Of a stretch of DNA of 64,000 nucleotides, positions 46,571 to 55,113 are shown one piece after another. Each line of letters starts with the position of its first letter. Position 1 is the stretch's first letter. The notes under the pieces are model-generated. The model did no database searches. It saw only the letters and a list, made by a program, of their open reading frames with translations, and was not told the origin of the DNA. The stretch lies in the NCBI RefSeq assembly GCF_009827455.1, contig NZ_WTYZ01000001.1, positions 1,311,001-1,375,000 on the forward strand. Reading direction: 5' to 3'. The position numbers and the translations under genes are program-made. The stretch comes from Pontixanthobacter aestiaquae (GTDB taxonomy: Bacteria; Pseudomonadota; Alphaproteobacteria; Sphingomonadales; Sphingomonadaceae).

Positions 46571-47462
46571 ACGCAAAGCGAAAGGCGTGCGCCGTTCGGC
46601 AGCTGCCAAGGGCCGCGCCAACACCGCGCGCAAGGCGAGGGCGCACACAAGTTCGGTCATGGATTCGGCGATGGCGATATTGCCTTTCACCGAAGAGCAA
46701 TTGCACCGCGTTTTCTTGGCCATCATCATTGGCGGCGCAGTCGCTCTGGCTTGGTTTGTGGCGAGCCTTGCGGGCGTCCCGGCGATGGCGCAGCAGCAGA
46801 TTGCCGGTTTTGCATCGAAAGCAGGCTTTGAGGTGCGACATGTGAGTGTTACCGGCGTCGAACGGATGAATGAACTCAAGATATACAACAGGGTTTTGGG
46901 AGAGCAGGATCAACCCATGCCGCTGGTCGATCTTGAAGCCATTCGCGCGGATTTGCTTGAGCTGAATTGGGTAAAAGATGCCCGGGTATCGCGGCAACTG
47001 CCTGACCGCTTGGTGATTGATATCGTTGAACGCACACCGCATGCCGTGCTGGCGAAGGCCGACCGGTTGGTGTTAATCGATCCCACAGGTGAAGAGCTGG
47101 AACCAATCTCGCAGGCCAACGCCAAAGGAATGCTCATCGTGACCGGTCCCGGCGCGAAAAAGCAGGTTACGGCTTTGACCGATCTGCTCGATGCTGCTCC
47201 CGCCTTAAAGCCACAGATCGGTAAGGCTGAATGGATCGGCAACCGCCGCTGGAACCTTACATTTGCGACGGATCAAGTGCTCGCTTTGCCGCAAGGCGAA
47301 AAGGAAGCATCTAGCGCTTTGGTAGCGTTTGCCCGGCTGGACGGGAAAAGCCGTTTGATTGGCGGTAAGGTCGCAACCTTCGACATGCGCGCGCCAGAGC
47401 GGATTTATATGCGCATCCCCGGTCGCTCGGATCAAACGCTCGATATGAATGGTGGAAGCTAA
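46557..47462 (+). CDS. ftsQ: Cell division protein FtsQ
   Basis: 301 residues from ATG 46557, with AAAGGA upstream, inside the end of ddl. A basic cytoplasmic N terminus (about 45 residues, KRKAKGVRRS onward), one membrane segment (about 55-75), the POTRA domain (VRHVSVTGVERM to NWVKDARVSRQLPDRLVIDIVERTP region) and a beta domain. It links FtsL/FtsB to the divisome. Overlaps ftsA by one base. Confidence 0.9.
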   Translation: MATVKRKAKGVRRSAAAKGRANTARKARAHTSSVMDSAMAILPFTEEQLHRVFLAIIIGGAVALAWFVASLAGVPAMAQQQIAGFASKAGFEVRHVSVTGVERMNELKIYNRVLGEQDQPMPLVDLEAIRADLLELNWVKDARVSRQLPDRLVIDIVERTPHAVLAKADRLVLIDPTGEELEPISQANAKGMLIVTGPGAKKQVTALTDLLDAAPALKPQIGKAEWIGNRRWNLTFATDQVLALPQGEKEASSALVAFARLDGKSRLIGGKVATFDMRAPERIYMRIPGRSDQTLDMNGGS

Positions 47463-48742
47463 TGGCACTGCCACGCATCAGTAAGGTCTATGGCGCGGTC
47501 AATGTCGGGTCTTTCCGCATCTCCGCGATGATTATGGGCTTGTCCGAAACGGGCGAGATGATTGTGCTTGGTTCAGGGCACCGCGCTAGCCAAGGGATTA
47601 AACGCGGCTACATCACCGATATGACCGCCGCGACCTACGCGATCCGCGATGCCGTCGAGCGCGCCGAGAAGAATGCGGGCACCAGCGTGTCGAGCGTATG
47701 GATCGGCTGCGCAGGCGCGGGACTGGCCAGCCAGATTGCCAAAGTTGAAATCGAAATCGGCGGCCGCCGGATTGAAGAAGAAGATATCGAGCAATTGCTG
47801 CTTCATGCACGTGACAGCATTCAGCCAGATGGCCGGATGGTCCTGCATGCGCAGCCCGCGCATTACACACTGGATGGCGCGCATGGTGTCGCCAATCCGA
47901 AAGGCCTCCATGCCGAACGCTTAGGCGTCGATGTCCACGTCATGCTGGCTGATGGCGCGCCCGTGCGTAACCTTATCGAAGCTGTGCAGAACGCGCATCT
48001 GGACGTCGAAAGCGTTGTCGCCGCCCCAATTGCAGCGGGCCATGCATGCCTCAGTCCTGAAGAGCGCGAGCTTGGAACTGCTTTGATCGAAATCGGCGGC
48101 GAAGTTACCAATGTGTCGCTCTACGCCGCTGGCATGTTGCTCGGCTTAAAGGCTATCCCGCTTGGTGCAGCTGACATTACCGACGCGATTGCTTCTGCCT
48201 TTGGTATTCGGCGGTTCCAGGCCGAGCGGCTCAAATGCGTCGCCGGATCTGCTATCGCCAGCCCGACCGATCACCGCGAGATGATCCCGATTGGCGGTCC
48301 GGGAGATGAGGCGGTCACAATTACTGCGCGCGGCGCTGACGACAAAAATCGTATCCCAAGAGCGGAACTCGTCTCGATTGTTACCGAGCAACTCTCGCGG
48401 CTAACCGATGAAATTGGTAAAGCTCTCAAGGAGATGGGCTTTGCCGGCGCGCGCGGTAATCAGGTCGTCCTTACCGGAGGCGGCGCGGAATTGGCGGGCA
48501 TCGCAGAGTTCGCGCAAAGCGCCTTGGGCCGCCCCGTTCGCATCGGCAAAGCACCGACATTGCGCGGGCTGCCAGAGGCGCATGCTACGCCCGGTTTTGC
48601 GACGCTTTCGGGTCTGTGCCTGTATGCAGCGGATGATCCGGTGGACATTCGCGCGATTGATCCGACACACCAGGAAACGGTCAAGGTCAGCGGATCGGCG
48701 ATGGTCAATCGCATATTCCGGGCCGTGAAAGAGTATTTCTAA
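47462..48742 (+). CDS. ftsA: Cell division protein FtsA
   Basis: 426 residues. Actin-like ATPase: SHS2 region near residue 80-160, phosphate loops LIEIGGEVTNVSLY and VVLTGGGAELAGI, and the C-terminal amphipathic helix MVNRIFRAVKEYF that tethers it to the membrane. It anchors FtsZ. It ends the overlapping gene chain; 122 bases separate it from ftsZ. Confidence 0.95.
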   Translation: MALPRISKVYGAVNVGSFRISAMIMGLSETGEMIVLGSGHRASQGIKRGYITDMTAATYAIRDAVERAEKNAGTSVSSVWIGCAGAGLASQIAKVEIEIGGRRIEEEDIEQLLLHARDSIQPDGRMVLHAQPAHYTLDGAHGVANPKGLHAERLGVDVHVMLADGAPVRNLIEAVQNAHLDVESVVAAPIAAGHACLSPEERELGTALIEIGGEVTNVSLYAAGMLLGLKAIPLGAADITDAIASAFGIRRFQAERLKCVAGSAIASPTDHREMIPIGGPGDEAVTITARGADDKNRIPRAELVSIVTEQLSRLTDEIGKALKEMGFAGARGNQVVLTGGGAELAGIAEFAQSALGRPVRIGKAPTLRGLPEAHATPGFATLSGLCLYAADDPVDIRAIDPTHQETVKVSGSAMVNRIFRAVKEYF

Positions 48743-48864
48743 GTGAAATCCCCTAAATTAACCACTGTGGATAAGCGGAATTTTCCGATTCACCGCCGAA
48801 TCGGTTTGTGCCAAGCCAGTTCACGGTATTTTAAATTGCGCACAATCCCTTGGAGGGACACCCC
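48743..48864 (+). promoter_or_regulatory. ftsZ promoter region with DnaA box and GANTC inverted repeat
   Basis: TGTGGATAA at 48766-48774 is a perfect DnaA box. CCGATTC (48785-48791) and GAATCGG (48798-48804) form a perfect inverted repeat with six bases between, and each arm has a GANTC site, the target of CcrM methylase in alphaproteobacteria. A weak -10-like TATTTT is near 48827, and GGAGGGA precedes the ftsZ ATG. Cell-cycle control of ftsZ by DnaA and methylation is known in Caulobacter; for this strain it is inferred. Confidence 0.6.
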
Positions 48865-50580
48865 ATGAGCATTAATATTGGCCCCGCAGCATCTGACGAG
48901 CTTCGCCCTAAAATCACCGTAATCGGTGTTGGCGGCGCGGGCGGCAATGCCATCGCCAACATGATCGCGGCGGAGATCGAAGGCGTCGATTTCATCGTCG
49001 CCAACACCGATGCGCAGGCGCTTAACACAGCGGCGACCGACGCACGCATCCAGCTTGGCCCCGATATCACGGGCGGCCTTGGCGCAGGTGCGCGTCCTGA
49101 AGTCGGCAAGGCAGCCGCAGAAGAAACGGTATCTGAAATTGAAGACGCGCTGGATGGCGTGAATATGCTGTTCATTGCTGCCGGTATGGGCGGGGGTACA
49201 GGCACCGGTGCAGCCGCGGTGATTGCCGAAGCGGCGCGTCGCAAGGGTGTTTTGACCGTGGGCGTCGTCACTAAGCCATTCTTGTTCGAAGGCACGCGCC
49301 GGATGCGCGCGGCGGAAGCCGGTATCGAAGAGTTGCAGAAGCACGTCGATACGCTGATTGTTATTCCTAACCAGAACCTGTTCCTGGTCGCGAAAGCCGA
49401 CACGACTTTCAAGCAGGCCTTCGAGCTGGCTGACGAAGTTTTGCAGCAGGGCGTTCGCTCAATCACCGATCTGATGGTCATGCCCGGCCTCATCAATCTC
49501 GACTTTGCCGATGTGAAATCGGTGATGGAGGAAATGGGCAAGGCAATGATGGGCACCGGCGAAGGAGAGGGCGAGAACCGCGCACTCGAAGCTGCCGAGC
49601 GCGCTATTGCCAACCCGCTGCTTGATGGCGTGTCGATGCAGGGCGCGAAGGGGGTCATCATCTCGATCATTGGCGGCGAGGATATGAAGCTTCTCGAAGT
49701 CGACGAGGCTGCCAATCATATCCGCGAGCTGGTGGACGAAGATGCCAACATTATTTGGGGGTCGGCATTCAATCCTGACCTTGACGGCAAAATCCGCGTT
49801 TCGGTCGTCGCGACGGGTATCGAGGCAGGTTCTGGCGTGGTTGATGCCAGCGGCGAAACACATTCGTTGTCGCTCGGCGCATCGCGTGCGCCCAAGCGTC
49901 CGGTTCTCGAGCTTCCCGAAGATGAGGAAATTGAAGGGGAAAAACCTGCGACACAGCCAGCAGCCTTTGCCGGTTTGGATTTGAGCGACGAAGTCCATGA
50001 AGATGTTGAGGAAGACGACGGCGATGTCGATGGTATCGTAGATCCGCTCGCTGGTTTGCGGCAGGATATTCCGGAACCCTATGAGCCAGAGGAAACACAA
50101 ATTGCCGATCCTGCTGATGACAGCGCGCATGCCAATCCCGCTGATGGTGGCGGATTTGCGAGCGACCCGGAATCTGAAGGGCAACAGGAAGAGCCCGACT
50201 GGGGCGATGACCCTGAAGTGGCGGCTGATGATGAACCGCTGGATTTGAATGCAGAGGCAGGCGGCGATGCTGACGCTGCGCCTGCAGAAGCAGCGGAAGG
50301 TTCGTCCGCACAGGATGAGCTTCTTTTGAACGCAGATAAGCTGGCCGAAGAAGACGAGCCCGTGCAGTCTCCAACTGGCAAGCGTCGCGGTCTGGTCTCT
50401 GGCGGAGATGGCACTGGCGGCGGTGCCGGTGCCGGAAGCACATTGTTCGAACGCATGGCCAATCTCTCACGTGGCTCACATTCTTCGGATGAAGACGGGG
50501 ATGAAGATGAGGACGAGGACGACAAGGATGGCGGGGCGCTTAATATTCCGCGTTTCCTAGGGCGTCAGAACAACCAGTAA
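48865..50580 (+). CDS. ftsZ: Cell division protein FtsZ (long acidic linker)
   Basis: 571 residues from ATG 48865. GTPase core with [13 protein letters not shown], the tubulin signature GGGTGTGAA and the T7 loop [11 protein letters not shown]. The core ends near residue 320. About 235 residues of Asp/Glu/Pro/Ala-rich linker follow, ending in the conserved C-terminal peptide [10 protein letters not shown] that binds FtsA and other partners. E. coli FtsZ is 383 residues; long linkers are common in alphaproteobacteria. It forms the Z ring. Confidence 0.97.
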   Translation: MSINIGPAASDELRPKITVIGVGGAGGNAIANMIAAEIEGVDFIVANTDAQALNTAATDARIQLGPDITGGLGAGARPEVGKAAAEETVSEIEDALDGVNMLFIAAGMGGGTGTGAAAVIAEAARRKGVLTVGVVTKPFLFEGTRRMRAAEAGIEELQKHVDTLIVIPNQNLFLVAKADTTFKQAFELADEVLQQGVRSITDLMVMPGLINLDFADVKSVMEEMGKAMMGTGEGEGENRALEAAERAIANPLLDGVSMQGAKGVIISIIGGEDMKLLEVDEAANHIRELVDEDANIIWGSAFNPDLDGKIRVSVVATGIEAGSGVVDASGETHSLSLGASRAPKRPVLELPEDEEIEGEKPATQPAAFAGLDLSDEVHEDVEEDDGDVDGIVDPLAGLRQDIPEPYEPEETQIADPADDSAHANPADGGGFASDPESEGQQEEPDWGDDPEVAADDEPLDLNAEAGGDADAAPAEAAEGSSAQDELLLNADKLAEEDEPVQSPTGKRRGLVSGGDGTGGGAGAGSTLFERMANLSRGSHSSDEDGDEDEDEDDKDGGALNIPRFLGRQNNQ

Positions 50581-50660
50581 TCGCATAATCGGGCCGGTTG
50601 ACGGTCAGTTCGGTTGCGGTTCAGCCGGATGCGCCCATATCCAAAGCGTATCATTTGGAA

Positions 50661-50679
50661 CTGCGCGTAACTGGCGCAG
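50661..50679. other. Hairpin between ftsZ and the SPOR gene
   Basis: CTGCGC-N7-GCGCAG forms a perfect six-pair stem 17 bases before the next start codon. No T-run follows, so it is not a clear terminator; it may lie in the leader of the SPOR protein gene. Confidence 0.35.
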
Positions 50680-50695
50680 TGTTGGAACGGACATT

Positions 50696-52585
50696 ATGCC
50701 AGTCTCGGTCGAAACTTTATCGACGAAAACCGGATATCGCCGCATAGCGCGGTGTCTTCAGCTATCTGCATTGGCGCTGGCCGCTGGCTTGGTTGCGGCG
50801 CCGCTTCATGCGCAACAATCCGTGAACACGGTCTCGCAGCCGGTGGTTCAGCCCTTGCCGTCCCCGGATGTTATCCGTCTCAACACCGCGCTCAGGAGCC
50901 TGTCGCGCAATTCGCAAAATGTGAATGCGCTGATCGAGGCGGGTGAAGCGTCGCTTGCGGTCGGCGATATCGACGCGGCCATCGGCTTTTTCGGCCGGGC
51001 AGAAGAGCTTTCTCCCGACAATCCGCGGATAAAGGTGGGTCTGGCAGGCGCCTATGTCCGGCAGCAACGACCGATAGAAGCGCTCGCATTGTTCGACGCG
51101 GCGCAAGCAGCCGGCGCATCCACCGGATCTCTCGCGGGTGATAGAGCGCTGGCTTACGATTTGGTTGGCGACAATAGCGCAGCGATGGGTTTTTATCGGC
51201 AGGCCCTGAGCCAGAATGACGATGCCGAAACGCGCAGACGCTTTGCGCTGAGCCATGCGATCGCGGGGGACCGCAGGGCATTCGAAGCGGTGCTGGCCCC
51301 TCTGATCGAGAAGCAAGATTTCTCCTCCTATCGAACCCGTGCGTTCGGCCTGGCAATCCTGGGCGACGAGGAGGAGGCGATTGCCATTGCCGAGGCCGTG
51401 ATGCCGCAGAATCTCTCTGCCCGGATTTCGCCATATCTGCGCTACATGCCGCGTCTGACCAAGGCCCAGCAGGCTGCAGCGGCCAATTTTGGCGCGTTCC
51501 CGCGTGCCGCACAGATTGGCCGAGATACACCGCAAATTGCGCAATATACGGGGAACAATGCCGCTGCGCGCAATACTGATGCGCGCCTGGCCCCACAAGG
51601 TGAGCCTCTCGGTCCGCGCGTTGACACAACGAGCCCGCGCCGCCGCCCGGATCGTGGACGCAGCGCGTTAAAGGACACCGCTCAACCGCGAGGGAGCGAG
51701 GCCCGAGCAGCGCGGATTACGCGTGCGAACCGGACAGCAGCGTCCGATCCATCATCCCGGACAGTGCCCCCGCGCCGCGTAATGGCGCGCCGCGACACGC
51801 CTGCTGACGATTCGCGTGCCTCGATTGGAGTTCCTGAGGTCGCTACGGAGACGCCCGCATCGAGTCCGCCGTTACAGGCAGCCGATCCAGCCGGCAGCAA
51901 ATCGGGTGAATTGACGCCGAGAGAAGTAGTAACGACACTGCCCGCAGCAACGGTTGCTCAATCAGCTAGGATCGCTTCGGTCTCTGGCGTCGCACCAACG
52001 CCGATAGAGCGAGTTGATACCGCGCCTTCGTCTGCCGGGCCATCACCTGCTGCGTCGCTGCCTTCGCCGGGCTTTGATCTGGCAAAAGTCGCGGAGAATC
52101 GTGTGGTGACGTCCGATGCGCTCGCTGGCACGCCGGTAGGCGCGGTCGATGCCGAAGAAGAGGCAGAGGCCAAGAGCGTCGCCGACGCGTTCGCAAGCTT
52201 CGCGGAGGCCCCACAAAGGCGTGCGACACCCACCGGCGGCGTTGATATCACCAAGATCAAACCGCCGCGCGAAGTTGAGAAGAAGCCGGAGCCCAAAGCC
52301 GAACCCAAGGCGCCCGAGCATCCGCGCCGCTTCTGGGTGCAAATTGCCACTGGCCGGGACCGCAGTGCGCTCAAATTCGACTGGCGGCGGATCAGCGGGA
52401 AGGCGCCCGACATATTGGGCGATCTTTCGCCCTTCGTAACGTCATGGGGAGAGTCGAATCGTTTGCTTGCGGGTCCGTATCCCAGTGCGAAAGCCGCACG
52501 TAATGCGATGAATTCGCTGAAAGAAGGTGGCGTAGACAGCTTTACGTTTACCAGCCCTGAAGGGCAGGAAATCGATACGCTCTGA
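50696..52585 (+). CDS. Exported TPR and SPOR-domain protein
   Basis: 629 residues. Signal peptide (about 1-41, cut near LHA-QQ), TPR-like helices (about 60-250; NVNALIEAGEASLAVGDIDA, FFGRAEELSPDNP), a long disordered Ala/Pro/Arg region (about 260-540), and a C-terminal SPOR domain (RRFWVQIATG to AARNAMNSLKEGG). SPOR domains bind denuded glycans at the septum. Placement next to ftsZ supports a division role. Confidence 0.82.
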   Translation: MPVSVETLSTKTGYRRIARCLQLSALALAAGLVAAPLHAQQSVNTVSQPVVQPLPSPDVIRLNTALRSLSRNSQNVNALIEAGEASLAVGDIDAAIGFFGRAEELSPDNPRIKVGLAGAYVRQQRPIEALALFDAAQAAGASTGSLAGDRALAYDLVGDNSAAMGFYRQALSQNDDAETRRRFALSHAIAGDRRAFEAVLAPLIEKQDFSSYRTRAFGLAILGDEEEAIAIAEAVMPQNLSARISPYLRYMPRLTKAQQAAAANFGAFPRAAQIGRDTPQIAQYTGNNAAARNTDARLAPQGEPLGPRVDTTSPRRRPDRGRSALKDTAQPRGSEARAARITRANRTAASDPSSRTVPPRRVMARRDTPADDSRASIGVPEVATETPASSPPLQAADPAGSKSGELTPREVVTTLPAATVAQSARIASVSGVAPTPIERVDTAPSSAGPSPAASLPSPGFDLAKVAENRVVTSDALAGTPVGAVDAEEEAEAKSVADAFASFAEAPQRRATPTGGVDITKIKPPREVEKKPEPKAEPKAPEHPRRFWVQIATGRDRSALKFDWRRISGKAPDILGDLSPFVTSWGESNRLLAGPYPSAKAARNAMNSLKEGGVDSFTFTSPEGQEIDTL

Positions 52586-52737
52586 TCGAGCTTGTCGATC
52601 AATCTGAGCACCGCAAGAATGCTTTTGCACAAGCTTTGAACAGGCAAGATGACTTCTCCCCAGCGCTAGACGGGCAACAGATTGCGCTTGCCGCGTGGGA
52701 CCTGCATCTCGGCACTTATGCGGAACGGCACCCCCAG

Positions 52738-53244
52738 ATGAGAGCGACAACGCACACTTTGTCAGCCAATGATGACGCTGCGCCGGTAGATATGTTGGCG
52801 GCATTGTTCGAGGCGCGTGGGTGGCCGTTCAAGGCAGAATCCAAGGAAGAAATTGCCGGTGAGATCCAAGGCAGCTGGGCAAAGTATCAGCTGCGGGCAA
52901 TTTGGCGCGCGGAAGACAACGTCCTACAACTGCTTTGTCTGCCCGATGTGCGGGTTGCCAAGGAAAAGCGCAGCGCGGCGGTTGAACTTCTGGCACTGGT
53001 CAATGAGCAGATATGGCTCGGTCATTTCGATGTTTGGTCAAAAGGCGGCGTGTTGGTATATCGCAATGGCGCGATGCTGGGGTCAGACGGGATGCTCAGC
53101 CTCGATCAGGCACAGGCGCTGGTTGAAACGGCAGTCGAGGAATGCGACCGGTTCTATCCTGCATTTCAATTCGTACTGTGGGGCGACAAATCACCCGATG
53201 ATGCTCTCGAAAGCGCTCTTGTAGATACCTCGGGCGAGGCTTAG
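52738..53244 (+). CDS. YbjN domain-containing protein
   Basis: 168 residues from ATG 52738; the frame is open to TTG 52636 upstream, so the start is uncertain. The YbjN fold is visible: LAALFEARGWPF, GSWAKYQLRAIWRAEDNVLQLLCLPD, and VNEQIWLGHFDVWSKGGVLVYRN. YbjN proteins resemble secretion chaperones and are tied to stress in enterobacteria; the role here is unknown. It precedes proC by 26 bases and is probably in one transcript. Confidence 0.78.
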   Translation: MRATTHTLSANDDAAPVDMLAALFEARGWPFKAESKEEIAGEIQGSWAKYQLRAIWRAEDNVLQLLCLPDVRVAKEKRSAAVELLALVNEQIWLGHFDVWSKGGVLVYRNGAMLGSDGMLSLDQAQALVETAVEECDRFYPAFQFVLWGDKSPDDALESALVDTSGEA

Positions 53245-53270
53245 CTGATAGCCTCATAAAAAGGCGTGCT

Positions 53271-54089
53271 ATGGCATTCGACAAAATTTTGATCGTTGGG
53301 TTCGGCACCATGACTGGTGCGATGGTGGAGGGGTGGCTTGCCGCCGGCAGCGATCCTTCGCGCTTCGAGGTCTACCATCCGCGAACAGGTGAAGTTGCGC
53401 ACGGGCTGAAGGTTCATAATAAATGGCCGACAGGACATTTCGATGCTGTGCTGCTGGGTGTGAAGCCACATATGGTCGATGATGTCGCAGAGGGCCTAGA
53501 GCCCATTTTGGGACCAGATACTGTTCTGATTTCAGTTCTCGCTGGTAATGAATTGGAGAGCTACACATTGCGGTTCCCGCGCGCAGCCGGAATTGTCCGC
53601 TTTATGCCCAATCTGGCGGCGGCGCTGCGTAAATCGCCCAATGCGCTGATCGCTGCCGGCCTGTCAGACGAGCATCGGGATGCTGTCACTCAGCTCGCCA
53701 GCGATATCGGCACAGCGGAGTGGCTTGGGAATGAGGCGCATTTTGATCTGGTCACTGCACTTGCCGGATCGGGTCCGGGCTTTGTTTATCGGTTCACCGA
53801 TGCACTTGCGTCGGGAGCAGCCAGCCTCGGCCTGCCGGAAGATCAGGCGGCCCGCCTCGCTGTTGCTATGGTGGAGGGGGCCGGGGCACTTTCGGCCGCA
53901 TCGGAATATTCCCCGAAAGAGCTTGCCCAGCGTGTCGCCAGCCCTGGCGGAATGACGCAAAAAGGCCTTGATGTGCTCGATAAGAGCGGCGCTTTGAATG
54001 CTCTCATGACCGAGACTTTACGCGCCGCAAGAGACCGCGGAGCCGAGATGGCCGAGGCTGCACGCGGCGAAAATCGGAAAAATGGTTAA
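53271..54089 (+). CDS. proC: Pyrroline-5-carboxylate reductase
   Basis: 272 residues. N-terminal dinucleotide motif IVGFGTMTGAMVEG, the FMPNLAAALRKS motif (usual form: MPN) and the C-terminal signature SPGGMTQKGLDVL. It makes proline from pyrroline-5-carboxylate with NAD(P)H. proB lies 3.4 kb downstream at 57468; proA is not in the window. Confidence 0.94.
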   Translation: MAFDKILIVGFGTMTGAMVEGWLAAGSDPSRFEVYHPRTGEVAHGLKVHNKWPTGHFDAVLLGVKPHMVDDVAEGLEPILGPDTVLISVLAGNELESYTLRFPRAAGIVRFMPNLAAALRKSPNALIAAGLSDEHRDAVTQLASDIGTAEWLGNEAHFDLVTALAGSGPGFVYRFTDALASGAASLGLPEDQAARLAVAMVEGAGALSAASEYSPKELAQRVASPGGMTQKGLDVLDKSGALNALMTETLRAARDRGAEMAEAARGENRKNG

Positions 54090-54200
54090 TTTTCAGCGGC
54101 AGTGAGAGTCCGGTTTCCCTTGAAAAATGGCGAATAAACACCGATATTGATGTCAGAGCCGGAGCCTATCGGGGTTTCGGAATAAGGAGTTTGGATCGAA

Positions 54201-54947
54201 ATGGCTAATTGGAACGAACCTCGGGGCGATCGCACCGACTTCGGTACGACGCCGGGTAGTTATGGCGAAGTCGCCGATAACACCGTAATGGATCAGGGCC
54301 TGCGCAAGCATATGCTCTCGATCTATAATTACATGGCATCAGGCGTGCTGCTGACAGGTATTGTCGCGCTCGCTGCTGTTGCGACGGGCGTAACTCAGGC
54401 GATCTTTGGGACTGGCCTCTGGTTTGTGGTCGCGCTTTCTCCACTGGCTTTTGTCCTGTTCATGAGTTTTGGTGCAAACAAGTTTAGCGCCGGTGCCTTG
54501 CAAGTGATGTTCTGGTCGTTTGCGACAGTGATGGGCGTGTCGATGTCCACCATCTTTCTACAATTCAGCGCTGATTCCATTGCGGTGACATTCTTCGCAA
54601 CAGCGGGTGCGTTTGCGGGTCTCAGCCTGTGGGGATACACCACGAAGAAAGACCTGTCCGGCTTCGGCAGCTTCCTGATTATGGGTGTCGTCGGCCTGAT
54701 TATTGCATCGCTGCTTAACGCATTCCTGATTGGTTCGCCCGGTCTGGAACTGGCGATCGCGGCGATTGGAGTGCTGATTTTCGCGGGTCTCACAGCTTAT
54801 GATACACAGCGCTTGAAAGCTGAATATTTCCACTTCCGCGGCACCGAATGGGCGCAGAAGTCGATCATTCTCGGCGCGCTGAGCCTGTATCTCGACTTTA
54901 TCAATATGTTTATGTTCCTGCTGCGCTTTCTGGGAAGCCGCGAATAA
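54201..54947 (+). CDS. Bax inhibitor-1/YccA family membrane protein
   Basis: 248 residues with a 30-residue polar N terminus and seven membrane segments. Family features include LRKHMLSIYNYMASGVLLTG, YTTKKDLSGFGSF and the C-terminal AYDTQRLKAEY with Asp-containing LYLDFINMF. These are pH-sensitive calcium-leak channels or YccA-like modulators of FtsH. The gene has its own AAGGAG site and a strong terminator downstream. Confidence 0.92.
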   Translation: MANWNEPRGDRTDFGTTPGSYGEVADNTVMDQGLRKHMLSIYNYMASGVLLTGIVALAAVATGVTQAIFGTGLWFVVALSPLAFVLFMSFGANKFSAGALQVMFWSFATVMGVSMSTIFLQFSADSIAVTFFATAGAFAGLSLWGYTTKKDLSGFGSFLIMGVVGLIIASLLNAFLIGSPGLELAIAAIGVLIFAGLTAYDTQRLKAEYFHFRGTEWAQKSIILGALSLYLDFINMFMFLLRFLGSRE

Positions 54948-54979
54948 CGAACTGTCGCATATTTGACTCACATGAACGT

Positions 54980-55014
54980 GCCCGGGATGCCAATTGCATT
55001 CCGGGCATTTTCTT
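54980..55014 (+). terminator. Rho-independent terminator after the BI-1 gene
   Basis: GCCCGGGATGC and GCATTCCGGGC form an 11-base stem with one mismatch and a five-base loop, followed by ATTTTCTTT. It lies about 35 bases after the stop. Confidence 0.85.
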
Positions 55015-55113
55015 TGCGCCAAGCAAAGGTTAGGGTTCCTCTTCATACCAGCGTAAGGCAGGGTGTGGGAACGTATCGAACGGATACGGATTATCGGCTT
55101 TGGAGGGCCCTGA

